A stretch of DNA of 64,000 bases from Capra hircus. Its lineage: Eukaryota > Chordata > Mammalia > Artiodactyla > Bovidae. A program made the position numbers and the translations under genes. Under the pieces are notes generated by a model, which was not told the origin of the DNA, did no database searches, and worked only from the letters and a program-made list of their open reading frames with translations. The stretch lies in contig NC_030820.1 of assembly GCF_001704415.2 (NCBI RefSeq), positions 40,902,036 to 40,966,035 of the forward strand, read 5' to 3'. This document shows positions 44,346-56,489 of this stretch, piece by piece (within the stretch, counting starts at the first letter, position 1; the number at the start of each line of letters is the position of its first letter).

Positions 44346-45432
44346 ATAGTGCGCATTTTTTGGTGTAACTAAAAGTGTGTTGTTCAAAATAAACTATTTT
44401 ATGTACATATCATAACATGAAGCAAATGGTCAAATTTTGGATGGCCCTTTGAACTTCTGTATTTTTCCACATGGATAGGATGCCTGTTACATTTTTAAAG
44501 ATGTGCTCCAAGAAACATTGGTGTTAACTGAGCAATACTCAAGTGCCATGTTGAAAAAGCATTCCGTTTTATGACAAATCACGAAATGGCATATAGAAAT
44601 TGATTTCATTTCGTGAGAGGCATGCATTACTTTTGGTTTTTTTGTGTTACTTTTCTAAGTGAGTTGTCATTCATTTTCACATAAAGAATATTGTTTTTCT
44701 GGAGTTCTGAGATTAGTCTTTGCCATGAACTGTGAGTGGCCAAGACTGGCCTCAATCTCAGGTTTTGAGTTTCTCAGGTAAAACACCATCTGAATCCAGA
44801 CAGTTCTGGGCTGGAGAGGGAATGTTGCAAAGTCTTCCAGGACAAAGTTTCTCTGTCCTCATGAGCCTTTGTTGTTCCAGACAGCAGGAATTGGCAAGAA
44901 GAAGGAGGGACAGACAGGCTGGTCCCTGCCAGAAAAAATCAGATTTAAAAACCATTATTGATCGAAATCATTAGAAAATTCCAAGACCTCATTCTAATCA
45001 GTCTGCATTTATTTTTCTATCTTCCATTAACAGAATTGTCAAGGGTGGGGGTGCTCCATCTCTATGTCTCATTATTTTAATACTTGGGATGTGAGAGGCC
45101 CCCAAGGAGTGGAGAGGGTGCCAGGAGCTCCAGGCTGGGGATGAGAGGATCAAGTCGGATGCATGAGAACTTGGACGGTGATGAGCTCTCCTTTCTCTTT
45201 GACCCCTGAAAATGGCAAGAAAAAAACCATTCTTGGAAATAGTTTTGTCAAAATAAAAGGAACATACAAATAGTCCTTGTTGTTTATTAACACTAATGTG
45301 GCTTTCCCACTTTGGGATACTTAATACTAAATTTGAAGAACTAACTTGGAATTTTATTTGTTATACACCAACCTTTAAAGAGATCCAAAGCCTTAAAATT
45401 TACTTCAGATAGCCCCTGTTGTTAGAAATAAG
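44346..45432. other. Intergenic DNA, no gene seen
   Basis: No recognised gene or nameable repeat. Confidence 0.4.
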
Positions 45433-45433
45433 T

Positions 45434-45560
45434 AATCAGGACTACCCTCACCATCCAGTGGTTAAGACTCCGTCTTCCAAGGCAGGTTGTGCAGGTATGT
45501 TCCCTGGTCAGACAGCTGAGGTCCCGTATGCTGCAAGGTGTGGTCAAAAGTTATAAGAAA
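45434..45560 (+). mobile_element. CHR-type SINE fragment
   Basis: ACCATCCAGTGGTTAAGACT, GTTCCCTGGTCAGACAGCTG and GAGGTCCCGTATGCTGCAAG lie in the order of the CHR SINE. Plus orientation, diverged. Confidence 0.7.
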
Positions 45561-46750
45561 GGGAAGAAAGAAGTAATTAGCATTCTCACTGTATAGTACA
45601 CTTTCTCTGTGATGCAGTGTAAATCCCAGGCCTGCCTACTTTAGTTATCAATGTGTTTTTTCACTGGACAGATATTTATTGAACACCTACTGTGGGTTAT
45701 AGATTGCTTTCTTTATATATATATATATATTCTATTTTATTTAAATTAATTGATTTATCTTAATTGGAGGATAATTACTTTATGATATTGCGACAGTTTT
45801 TGCTTCTTGGGAGACAGATCTGAGACGGAGTTTATTGTGAATAATGCTTATTAGGGAGCAGGCTCAGGACTGATCCCCCGTGGCAGGAAGGAAATGGGGC
45901 AGGCAGAAGGAGGAGCTGAGGTCGGTGCAGGCTCAGCCAACCCCAGGGGGACCGGGGGGCTAGAGTGGCCATTCAGATTGGTCTCTGAATGGCTTTGTAC
46001 TCCCATGAGCGTCAGTTACTGGGTCTCCCTGGGAATGACTATGACCTTGGACTGGGCAGCTCCCTGCAGGGTCCCCTGGGTGTATTTATTAGGGTAGCTT
46101 AGTGAGCTGACCAGAAGTGCATTTCTCTTGCCTATAACTGTCCTCAGGGGGTTAGCCTATGTGGTAGGACCAGGTTCTTTCTGTCTGGTTCTCATGTCAT
46201 TCCAAGGTCATTGTCAAGAGCAGCATGGTCAAAGCTCCACTGCTGCTATGGCCAGCTTTCAACAGTGTAAAGGCAGAGCGCAGAGTGTGCAGCCCGAGGC
46301 CAAGACCCAGCACCATGCTCATCCCTTCTGCTCTGGACACACATAGCTGCAAGGTATCCTGGAAACGTAATTCAGCAGGAGCCCTTGAGTCCAGTCACAG
46401 CTCCATCACTGTGGAAGAAAGGCAAATGGCACTACTGACAGCAGGAGTCTTGGTGACAGGGCTCAGAGCAGCCTCCAGAGTTGCTGTGAATGGATCCTGT
46501 GAGGATTTCCATCTCACAGATGGTGTGCTTCCTGCAGGTCACAGTGGTTCAGCCGTGCCTAGACCCTGCTTATCCTGGTACTAACTGCTCAGCTTTGAAC
46601 TTTCTCTTGCTTGGTTCCACCCTAGAGTTTCTGATTTTGTTGGTCTGGGTTCTAATCGGAACACTGGGGTTTTTTAAGCTTTCCAAATAATTTTTGGTAC
46701 CATCAAGATTAATGGCAGCTAGTTTAGCAGAAGTTAAATTCTGGATCAAT
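45561..46750. other. Intergenic DNA, possible old repeat, no gene seen
   Basis: A (TA)n run lies at 45715-45731. From about 45790 the text GAGTTTATTGTGAATAATGC, TTATTAGGGAGCAGGCTCAG suggests an old transposon remnant, but I cannot name it. Frames of 66-119 codons at 45890-46690 show no known domain. Confidence 0.35.
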
Positions 46751-46753
<3 letters not shown>

Positions 46754-46788
<35 letters not shown>

Positions 46789-46800
46789 TGTGCATGTGTG
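46754..46800. repeat. (TG)n microsatellite
   Basis: About 31 bp of uninterrupted TG, then a degenerate TG tail to about 46800. It is a likely polymorphic marker. Confidence 0.93.
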
Positions 46801-47365
46801 AGTATAAACAACTTTCTCCTCATATTTTGGTTAATGGCTCAGGTGAAATGGACATGAAGGTGGATCTGGCTCTAGATAAGACTTGATTCAGAAACAGAAA
46901 TAAAGTCATCCAAACACAGTCCCTCTCACTCTCCCTCCCTCCCCCTCTATCCCTGGCCTCAACCCCTTTGTCTCTCCTCCATGTTTGTCCCCTTCCAGCC
47001 TGGCTATGACAGTAAGATGCTATCAGCCAACCTCCTCTTCAGATCTAATCCAGCAGGAACATAGAAGGGCTTTCCTTTTATCCTGGTTTGTTTGCAATCA
47101 GAGATGCCATATATACAAAAGAATGAATGTGATGCATGTGTATAATTGAAAGTGCACTAATAAAACTGAGTCCTATCCTTCCAGCACACAGGGAAGGAGA
47201 CAGAACATCATTCACACTTTAGAGACCCCTCTCTGCAACCATTCTCCCATCCCATCCCCGACTCAGAGCACACAAGAGACACAACTAATCTGTTGCCTAC
47301 TTATGTGCTGTTTTGACTTTATGTAGATGGACTCATTGACTACATCGACTAGGCTAAAATCTGTG
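46801..47365. other. Intergenic DNA, no gene seen
   Basis: No recognised gene. A C/T-rich run lies at about 46920-46950. Confidence 0.4.
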
Positions 47366-48421
47366 AGTGTGTGGATCACAACAAACTGTGGAAAATTCTG
47401 AAAGAGATGGGAAAACCAGACCACTTTACCTGCCTCCTGAGAAACCTGTACGCAAGTCAAGAAGCAACAGTTAGAACTGGACATGGAAAAACAGACTGGT
47501 TCCAAATTAAGAAAGGAGTATGTCAAGGCTGTATATTGTCACCCTGCTTATTTAACTTATATGCAGAGTACAGCATGAAAAATGCTAGGTGGGATGAAGC
47601 ACAAGCTGAAATCAAACTTGCTAGGAGAAATATCAATAACCTCAGATATGCAGATGACACCACCCTTATAGCAGAAAGTGAAGAGGAACTAAAGAGCCTC
47701 TTGATGAAAGTGAAAGAGGAGAGTGAAAGGGCTGGCTTAAAGCTACACGTTCAAAAAACTATGATCATGGCAGCCGGTCCCATTACTTCATGGCAAATAG
47801 GTGGAGAAACAATGGAAACAGCAACAGACTTTGTTTACTTGGGCTCCAGAATCACTGTGTATGGTGATTGCTGTCACAAAATTAAAAGATGCTTGCTCCT
47901 TGGACGAAAAGTTGTGACCAACCTAGACAGCATATTAAAAAACAGAGATATCACTTTGCCACCAAAGGTCCATATAGTCAAAGCTATGGTTTTTCCAGTA
48001 TTCAGGTGTGGATGTGAGAGTTATACCATTAAGAAGGCTGAGTGCCAAAGAGTTGATGCTTTCAAACTGTTGCACTGGAGAAAACTCTTTTAGAGTCCTT
48101 TGGACAACAAGGAGATCAAACCAGTCAATTCTACAAGAAACCATCCCTGAATATTCATTGGAAGGACTGATGCTAAAGCTGAAGCTCCAATACTTTGGCC
48201 ACCTGATGTGAAGAGCAGACTCACTGGAAAAGACCCTGATGCTGGGAGAGATTGAGAGCAGGAGGAGAAGGGGATGACAGAGGATGAGATGGTTAGATGG
48301 CATCACTGATTCCATGGACATGAGTCTGAGCAAACTGCAGGAGATTGTGAAGAATGTAGGAAGCCTGGTGTGCTGCAGTTCATGGAGTTGCAGGGAGTTG
48401 GACATGAGTAAGCAACTGAAC
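47366..48421 (+). mobile_element. BovB (RTE) LINE, longest copy here, with RT palm domain
   Basis: An open frame of 240 codons (47371-48093) encodes part of the reverse transcriptase: DHNKLWKILKEMGKPDH, then KKGVCQGCILSPCLFNLYAE (RT motif region), then NNLRYADDTTLIAESEEE with the catalytic YADD, then the thumb-side region. A frame change at about 48090 puts the C-terminal part into the neighbouring frame. Upstream endonuclease and N-terminal RT code are missing, so this is a 5'-truncated, inactive copy of about 1.06 kb. Its end is CAGGGAGTTGGACATGAG-like. Confidence 0.94.
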
Positions 48422-50218
48422 AACAAAAGATGGACTCATGCACATTCTTTTATAAGTGATTCCTTAACACAAAAGGGTGCTTCTCAAATTCACCCACACT
48501 GATCCATCTCTCTGCAGTTTCTTTTCATTATTATATACTATTATATTGTCTGAATTTACCTCAATTTGTTATCCATTCTCTATTCCGTGGACATTTGGGT
48601 TTCATATTTTTTCACTATTATTATTAATGCCACTTGGAAATATTCTGATATGAATTTCTCCAAGGCACTTTACAAAAAGTGGACTTACTGGGATGTAGGA
48701 AAGCAATAGACATATGACTGCCAGTCATTTTTGGAAGGACATAAACCTTCAAAAAATGCATAGTGACTTAGGAGAATCTTAGATTTTCAACAAATGTATG
48801 TAATAGTAGGGACAGTTCCAGTGGAGCTTTGTGTGGGAAGAGGTGGATACACCTCCCAACAGCCTAGGAATGGTATTTAAAGAAAAGATGCTCTTTGTTT
48901 TGAACCAGATGTTCTCCAGCCTGTGAAGTAACTCCTCGGCACTCACCATGTATGAGAAGGCATAATAGGGAATTACCACAATGACACTGGGTCATATTTA
49001 CTCAGCTATTTGAAGAACGCTATAGCTGAATCTTTGCTAATTAGATTCTTAATTCATGAAAAATATTTTCAGAGGATTTAATGATCTGGATAAAGCAGAA
49101 GTGCAATGTGTGGCTCACACATTTAAATGGCTCCTTAAAAATTGAGGGGGATGGGTCTGGGACATTTGTGTTACCCCAACCCATTTGGCCTTCCAAAATC
49201 AGAACTGTGCCCTCGACTTCTATATTTCCATCCTATCACGTACTAGGGACTCCACTTGAAATAAGTAATTTGGAAAAAAAGAAACTCTCTGTGCTGTTTT
49301 ATGGTTTAATGGAGTTGTATCAGCCCAAATAACTTTCCTTTAATTGGATTTGCTGGAGAAAACCAAAAGGAGGGAAAGGAAGAGAGAAGAGATGAATTAT
49401 TACAAGTGATTTTTTATTTCATTATTAAGGCAGGTTTTCCCTTGAATATTTGGAATCCTGCCTCTAGTTGTTCTTATAGGGAAAAAGAAAGAAACCAGGG
49501 AATTTCAGACAAGGGTGAAATTTGCCACCTCTCTGTGGACAGTGACCTCTCTGGGGTCAGCAATTGTATCTTGTGTGTCCCTGTCTCTCCAGGGGGTGGA
49601 CAGAAAGAGTCAAGGAGGAACTGGTCCATCTGGGCTGTGCTTCATTTGATGGCTCTTGGATGCTCTTCAGAGGAGACAGACTTCGAGCATGTTTCCAAAG
49701 GAAAATGAGCCCAGAGAAATGGGGTTTAATTAGAACAAAAGAGCTTTGGACGGGGATAAGACCTCCGTTTGTCAGAGGATGGAATGTTGGAATGAGTACG
49801 TGACTGAGTTGCCATTGTTAGCCACAGAAAGGAACCGGGCTGTCTGTCCCTTCGTCCAGAGGGTGACAGGAAGGAGTGATCTGCATGTGGCTGTCCCGGC
49901 CAGGGTGGTGTGGTCCCTCCAGAAGGTTTCATTTCCTGAGGCATCTAAGAGTGTCCGGCATGAACTCCCTATTGATTCACTGCAGAAGCAATAATGTTTT
50001 TCTGCCTCTTGACCTTCTAAACACCGTCCTCTTCCCAGTTCTCCTGCATCTATAAAATGTGTCACCCCCAGGCATTTTTATGCTAATGCAGTTGTTAATG
50101 GTGCTAGACAGGAAATATTTCCTTCTCCTTCACAGACTGTTTAGAGCTCCCTCCAAGATAAAAAGCTACCAATGAGATACACACACACACTCCTACATCT
50201 ATATGTTTATTTTAGGTA
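48422..50218. other. Intergenic DNA, no gene seen
   Basis: No recognised gene in about 1.8 kb. Frames of 70-100 codons at 49400-50060 occur on both strands, without known domains. Confidence 0.4.
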
Positions 50219-50219
50219 A

Positions 50220-50445
50220 TGTGTGTGTGTGTGTGTGTGTTAGTTGCTTATTTGTGTGTCTGATTCTTTGTGAACCCATGGACTGTAGCTGGCCAGGCTG
50301 CTCTGTCCATAGAATGTTCCAAGCAGGAATATTGGAGAGGGTTGCCATGCCTTTTTCTGGGGGATCTTCCAGACCCAGGAATTAGAACCCAGGCCTCCTG
50401 CATTGCAGGCAAATTCTTTACCATCTGAGCCACAAAGGAAGCCCC

Positions 50446-50484
<39 letters not shown>

Positions 50485-50486
50485 TA
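50220..50486 (-). mobile_element. Bov-tA SINE inserted in a (TG)n tract
   Basis: A (TG)n run at 50220-50241 is followed by a minus-oriented Bov-tA SINE (50242-50446; GACTGTAGCTGGCCAGGCTG, GCATTGCAGGCAAATTCTTT, GAGCCACAAAGGAAGCCCC). A second (TG)n run follows at 50447-50486. The microsatellite thus lies on both sides of the SINE. Confidence 0.9.
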
Positions 50487-50914
50487 TATCTTTGATATCA
50501 AACATCTACCTATCTTTAGATTTCTAAGATTGACGAGCCTATAGTTACTAGGTTGTAATTTAGGAGTCAACTGGGCTAAATGTGGTTAACTCAGGTGTTT
50601 TGTTTTGTTTTGTTTTTGTGGGCATGAGAAATGATTTCTTTCATCCTCTGTCATGTAGTTTAATGAATCACACTTGTTGATTAAACTTTCTGTCTGAATG
50701 ATTAAACTGATAAGCTAGCCATTCATTTCAATCTTATTATCAGCTGAAAGAGCATAAGGAAACAGCATCGTTTGATGATCTGAGGCGATGCTGACTAGCA
50801 CGCAGCGGTGGCCTGGAGGTGACAGGAGGCCGCTCTGGGATTTTCTTGCTTACTGATCCAGGAGATGTCCTTTCCTCCTATGCATTTATATGTGAATATA
50901 TGAAGATGGGAAAG
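50487..50914. other. Intergenic DNA, no gene seen
   Basis: No recognised gene. A (TTTTG)n run lies at about 50599-50617. Confidence 0.4.
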
Positions 50915-50915
50915 T

Positions 50916-51100
50916 GAAGTCGCTCAGTCATGTCCTACTCTTTGTGGCCCCATGGACTGTAGCCCACCAGGCTCCCCTATCCATAGGATTTTCCAGGCAT
51001 GAATGCTGGAGTGGGTTGTCATTTCTTTCTCTGGGGGATCTTCTTGACTTGAACCTGGTTCTCTTGCATTGCAGGCAGACTCTTTATTGTCTGAGTGTGA
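50916..51100 (-). mobile_element. Bov-tA-type SINE
   Basis: AGTGAAGTCGCTCAGTCATG, GTAGCCCACCAGGCTCCCCT and GCATTGCAGGCAGACTCTTT give a minus-oriented copy. Confidence 0.9.
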
Positions 51101-51640
51101 GGATGGAGAAGAAAAATTAAATAAAATTATCGTTTGGAGTTAGGTCTTCTGTGTTAATTCCAGTCCTCTCTAAGGAAGCATCCTCGGGAAGACAGGCTGA
51201 TGTGTGCCAGCCTCTTCTTGCCACAAATCCTCATCATAATTACTTGTTGTCCTACAGCTCTGCAGGCTGGAATCGGGGCTGGCAGGGGACCATCAAACAA
51301 AGTGCGGGCGTGTTTGGCAGGGACTGGGATGTGAGTACACATGCCGCACAGAGGCCAGCTGGGCACTGCCACCTGTCACTCCTGGTGGCGTTATTTGCTT
51401 GGGGCACCCTCAGCTTTGAGGGTGACTAGATGCTGCTGCAGAGAAAAATGAAGCCTGGCAGAATGTTCTGACATCATGAAGGTTTTAGCAATTTGCCTGG
51501 TTATTTTGCTTCTTTGGTGACCTTTTGCACTTGAATATTTTCTCTTTCTCAAACATTCATTTTCAACTCTCCATAAACACTATGATTTTTAAAGTACATT
51601 ATTAATCTTAAGGTAGAACATTCAACTTTAAGGCTGGGGG
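51101..51640. other. Intergenic DNA, no gene seen
   Basis: No recognised gene. The 92- and 72-codon frames near 51150-51430 have no known domain. Confidence 0.4.
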
Positions 51641-51782
51641 TAGGTTTCACTAAGGAAATGGCAATCCACTCTAGCACTCTTGCCTGGAAAATCTCATGAA
51701 TGGAGGAGCCTGATAGGCTACAGTCCATGGGGTCGCAAAGAGTCGGACACGACTGAGCGACTTCACCTTCACTTTCACTTAC
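51641..51782 (+). mobile_element. Partial BOV-A2 SINE (one monomer)
   Basis: AAGGAAATGGCAATCCACTC, CTTGCCTGGAAAATCTCATG, GGGTCGCAAAGAGTCGGACA and ACTTCACCTTCACTTTCACT give one BOV-A2 monomer with its CTTTCACTT linker. The second monomer is absent. Confidence 0.9.
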
Positions 51783-51957
51783 AAAGGAATCTTCACTTCA
51801 GTCAATGGAAAGACAGAAAGTTCTGAGTGTGAGATTTCTGAAATCGTGCCCTCTTCTTGTAAAGCTTCCTTGAAATTCCTGCTCTGGAACTCTTTATTTT
51901 CTTTAGTTTATCCAGGAAGACCTTTATCAGGGAAGATTAAAACTACGGTCCAGGAGG

Positions 51958-52088
51958 GAGACTTCCCTGGTGACCCAGTTGTTAAGAGTCTGTGCTTCTA
52001 ATGCAGGGGGTGAGAGTTTGATCCCTGGTCAGGGAAATAAGAGCCCACATGCAGCATGGTGCAGCCAATAAAGGAAATAAAGCAAAGA
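51958..52088 (+). mobile_element. CHR-type SINE fragment
   Basis: GAGACTTCCCTGGTGACCCA, GTTTGATCCCTGGTCAGGGA and CAGCATGGTGCAGCCAATAA with an A-rich tail. Plus orientation. Confidence 0.8.
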
Positions 52089-52501
52089 ACTGTGAGCCAG
52101 GAAATGAGGTTTGAGTGCGGGAGCCATGGAAGTTTGAGGCTTATCTGACTTGATTCGTGGTCACTGCTGAGTTGAGAACTCAAATATGAGAAATGTGAGG
52201 AGGCTCATGTCTCCATTCATATTTCCCACCTTCTAGTTGGCGAACACGTGTAATCAGAAGCTCAGGTACCCTCCTCGAGGATTAGATACAAGATGTCACC
52301 TACACAATTCTTTCTTTTTAATACAAAGTGTTTTGAACTGGCACAATAATATGCTCTTTCAGCATAAGTTTAGAAACCATCACCACCATTCTTGACACTT
52401 AAAGGTTAAAATGTGAAATCCAGGTGTGTCTTCTATTGTTCTTTCTCTTTAGTCATCGAGAAGTTCTTAAACAAGACAGTTTCCCTTATTTTACTGGGAG
52501 T
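52089..52501. other. Intergenic DNA, no gene seen
   Basis: No recognised gene or repeat. Confidence 0.35.
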
Positions 52502-52750
52502 TTTATTTAAGGTGTGTGTGTGCATGTGGGCATGCTCAGTTGTGTCCAGCTCTTTGTGGCCCATGGACTGTAGTCCACCAGGCTGCTCTGTCCATGGAAT
52601 TTTCCAGACAAGAATATGGAGTGGGTTGCCATTTTCTTCTCCAAGGATCTTCCCAACCCAGGGATCAAATCTGAGTCTCTTGCATCTCCTGGACTGGCAG
52701 GTGGATTCTTTACCACTGAGCCACCTGGGAAGCCCCCTTTATTTAAGGTG
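52502..52750 (-). mobile_element. Bov-tA SINE with intact target site duplication
   Basis: The 13-bp direct repeat TTTATTTAAGGTG lies at 52502-52514 and 52738-52750. Between them is a short TG-rich tail and a full minus-oriented Bov-tA (GGGCATGCTCAGTTGTGTCC at the left, GAGCCACCTGGGAAGCCCCC at the right). The exact duplication points to a fairly recent insertion. Confidence 0.95.
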
Positions 52751-53247
52751 AAAAAGGCCAAAGGATGAATTGGATCATCTGCACTGCAAGGGTGTGAAAT
52801 AAACCCAGTTTTGCTTGAAGGTACTCAGTTTCAACTGAATTTTTTTAACATTCTGTTTTTGCTTAACATAATCATTTATTCCTGGAAGGAAACAGAAGTG
52901 AAAATGTGCCTTGCTCTCAAAATGGATGTGACATGTAAATGATTAAGGAGAAATCCTGAAGCTCTCTATGACCGTGGATCCCAAAGAATGATTTTTACGA
53001 CACTCATTCCTGAGTTGTAAATTACCTATTACTTAAAGAAGGATTCTATGGTTGAATATCAACCAAGATTAAAGAGTTTCCTTGCTGCCCTGGAATTTCT
53101 GGGGACCAGGGTGTGTAAGTGTGTCTGTGACTGCCCAGAAGGGGCCACAGCATCCCCCACGCACATGCCAAATAATGTGACCACCCCTGCCCCCAGGTTA
53201 TGTGGTACCACTTCAGAGAACACACTTTGGGGAAAATCAATTTGTAA
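52751..53247. other. Intergenic DNA, no gene seen
   Basis: No recognised gene. It is AT-rich in its first half. Confidence 0.35.
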
Positions 53248-53446
53248 GTATTGTGGCTCCTTTGGTAAAGAATCTGCCTGCAATTCAAGAGACCTGGGTC
53301 TGATCCCTAGGCCGGGAAGATCCACTGGAGCAGGAAATGACTACCCACTCCAGTATTCTTGCCCAAGAAATCCCATGGACAGAGGAGCAGGTGGGCTCCA
53401 GTCCATGCGGTTGCAAGAGCTGGACACTACTAAGGGACTAACACTT
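53248..53446 (+). mobile_element. Bov-tA-type SINE
   Basis: GGCTCCTTTGGTAAAGAATC, GAGACCTGGGTCTGATCCCT, CCACTCCAGTATTCTTGCCC and GGTTGCAAGAGCTGGACACT appear in the sense order of Bov-tA. Plus orientation. Confidence 0.9.
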
Positions 53447-53792
53447 TCTCTTTCACTAAACCACAATGCAATTTTATTTCCAAAGACATAACTTCTACTT
53501 TACTTTTATTTTCACACTTTTACTCTTTCATGGTCTTCTTCACATTCAAAACTAAATTTCCCCAGAACTACTGGTAGGCTGTAGCAGGGTCAGGCAGAAG
53601 TCTGCACTTTGATCACTAAGGGTGTAGGTCAGGACTCTCAGATGGAGGATCCACCCATGCATCTGGGATTCGGAATGTGAAGGAAGCCTCAGTTTAGATG
53701 AAAACTGGCTCTCTCACTAAAGACATGTCTTTATTAAATCCCTTGTCTTCAAGTCTTGCGTGCACTGTATTATTAAGCAGATATTTTTCTTT
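53447..53792. other. Intergenic DNA, no gene seen
   Basis: No recognised gene or repeat in about 350 bp. Confidence 0.35.
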
Positions 53793-53950
53793 TAAAAAAA
53801 CTATTTATTTGACTGTGTCAGGTCTTTGTTGTGGCATGCAGGCTTAATTGCTCCATGCTGCATGCGGGATCTTAGTTCGCCGATCAGGGATTGAACCTGC
53901 AGCCCTTGCATTCCAAGTCAGATTCTTAACCTCGAGGGAGGTCTCCATAG
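53793..53950 (-). mobile_element. CHR-type SINE fragment
   Basis: ACTATTTATTTGACTGTGTC, GTGGCATGCAGGCTTAATTG, GATCAGGGATTGAACCTGCA and ATTCTTAACCTCGAGGGAGG give the reverse complement of a CHR-group SINE. Confidence 0.78.
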
Positions 53951-54026
53951 CAGATGTTACTCTTAGGGCTTGAACAGAGAGGGAAACAAAGCAGAGGGCA
54001 TTTAAACTATAACTGTAACTCACCAA

Positions 54027-54340
54027 AGAGATGTCAGAAGAATTTGGTAGAGAACAAACTTATGGTTGGCAAGGGGGAAAGATGGGGGAAGGGATAGTTA
54101 GGGAGTTTGGGATGAACATGTACATATTGCTACATTCAAAGTGGATAACCACCAAGGACCTGCTGTATAGCACAAGGAACTCTGCGCAATGTAATGTGGC
54201 AGCCTGGATGGGAGAGGAGTTTGGGGGAGAATGGTTACATGTGTATGTATGGCTGAGTCTCTTCGCTGTTCACCTGAAACTATCACAACATTGTTAATCA
54301 GCTATGCCCTAATACAGAATAAAAAGATTTTTAAAAAAGA
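54027..54340 (+). mobile_element. L1 3' end fragment
   Basis: GGGAGTTTGGGATGAACATG, GATAACCACCAAGGACCTGC, TGTATAGCACAAGGAACTCT and AATCAGCTATGCCCTAATAC lie in the usual order of the ruminant L1 3' UTR. An A-rich tail with AATAAAAAG follows. Confidence 0.85.
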
Positions 54341-55079
54341 AGTGGGGGTAGCATAACTGGGGATTTCAGGGAGAACCAGAGGAAGCAGCGTGAAGATACA
54401 GGGGATGCAGGAGGCTGTGACCTAGTAAAGATGCTCGCCTGTATTGAGTGCACCTCGCCTTACCCTGACACAGGAAACATGCCTCAGTGAAGATGGATTT
54501 GGAATAAACTATAAGCAAAATGACTGTGTGGTTTATGAAAAAATATGGAAAAACTGAAAAACAAAATAAATAGCATGCATCTGTTGACTGTTTGCTGTAG
54601 CTCACGTGACCTCCTCAGCGTGGGTACCACAGCCTCACACATTTAGTTAGGTAAATACGAGATACATGGGGGCCAAAGACATCTCTGGAAGAGGACCTCT
54701 GGCATCAAAACCCAAAGATCACATCATTCCTAACTTGAGTACCAAAGGCTCTGGTTTCATTTCTAAGCTTTCCTTGTTGTCTGTAAATGGGTTCATTGGG
54801 TATTTCACAGACATTTAATCTCAATAGGCTGGTTTATATCCCCAGTGTGTTTCCAGGAAAGGCTGCTCAATGCACACTCTGCCTCGCTCACGCACAGCAC
54901 CTAAAGTTGGTCCCAGGAGCAGGGACAGAGAGAGATGCTGGGATGCCTAGGATTCATGGAGCGGGGGGGAGGTCATGAAGAAGTGATGCTGCCTCAGGAA
55001 GGGAAGGAGTAGGCACAGGTGTGGTCTCACAGCAGGTCTAAGCCAAAGAGTAAAGCAGCTGAAAGGGATGGAGAACACC
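54341..55079. other. Intergenic DNA, no gene seen
   Basis: No recognised gene. Confidence 0.4.
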
Positions 55080-55770
55080 AAGGTTAGGATCTCTTTGAGG
55101 AGGTGTCAGATAAGCAGGGACCAGATGATGTGAAAATCTGGGCAGAGAGCATTCCAGACCAAAGAGGCAGCATGTGCAAAGGCCCTGAGGTGAGCACCTC
55201 CTTGGTATGTCCGAAGGTCAGCAAGGAGACCAGTGGGGCTGGGAGAGAAGGAAGCAGAGAAGAGCACAGGGGACGGGACAGAACAGTATCCAGGGCGCAG
55301 AGACAGCAGGGCGAGCTGGGTCTTGGTGGGGAAGGAGCCCCACTCCAGTCACTGAAGGGTACACGTCGCCTGAGGGGCCCTTGACTTCTCCAAGTGCCAG
55401 TGCTGTCGTCTATAAAATAAAAGAATTCTGTGATTCCAAAATGATGGCCCTGCGTTTCATGCCTCATTTCCTCACCTGTCAGGTGAGAACAGGCTGCTTT
55501 TAATCCTTAAGAACAATTTGTGGGCCCTGCGCATTGCCCCAGAAGATCCACAATACTGTCATAGAAGGAGGGGGATGGGTTTTAAGAGGGTAGGATCTTG
55601 AGGAAGCAAGCGGAGGGGCTCGGCATCACAGGGACTGTGCTGGAGCCACAAGGCCATCACAGGAGGCCAGCCTTCCTGCCTTTACATCTGAGCATAAATG
55701 GAGGCCCTATTGATTTTAAGGTCCTGGAGTAGCAGAGAGGTAAGCCAAGGCAGAGAACATTTTGGGTTGC
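55080..55770. mobile_element. Old mammalian interspersed repeat (tentative), family not resolved
   Basis: TGTGAAAATCTGGGCAGAGA, GCATTCCAGACCAAAGAGGC and TGTGCAAAGGCCCTGAGGTG, with later AGACCAGTGGGGCTGGGA, are phrases of a known dispersed mammalian repeat. The rest to 55770 is less clear. Frames of 93-127 codons here read through this repeat and are not genes. Confidence 0.45.
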
Positions 55771-56489
55771 CATGTACAGAATGCACAGTCTAGCAAAGAG
55801 TATAGAAGAAATGCATTATTGATCTTTCAATAGTGCAAGAGGAATTCCTCCCGCTGGAAGAAAGAGTTATTGAAACCCCTTCAAGTGTGCACTAGGGTAG
55901 AACTGGAGAGGAAGCAAAGATAAAACAGGCCACAAAGTTCCCACCTTTTAATGTAAGATTGCAGCTGAGGGTCAAGAGTGGGACAATGAAGTGTTTTTGT
56001 AACATGATCATTTTTACTGAGATATAATTCACATACTATTAGGTTTATCTTTTAAAATCCAGATTTTTGAATAAAATTTATTTTCATGTATTTTATTCTT
56101 TGGGGTCTTATAAAAGAAACTATTTTCTTAATTTCATTTTCAGATCATTCATTGATGTATGTGGACATACAATTGATTTTTGTATATTGATCTTATATTC
56201 TATAAACTTGCTAACTTATTTATTTGCTCTGGTCAAATTTTTGTATATTTCTCTGGAAGTTTTGTATGCAAGATAATGGTCTCTTCAAATAGCTAGTTTT
56301 ATTTCTTCTTTTCCAAATTGATTATCTGTTATTTCTTTCTCTTGCCTTATTTCCCCAGTCAAAACTTCCAGTACATTATTAAATAGAAGTGGTGAGATCA
56401 GGCATCCTTGTCTTGTTCTTGATCTTAGGGGAAAAAAAAAGCTTTCTGTCTTTTCATATTAAATATGAGACAGTTTGTTTTTTGTGGGA

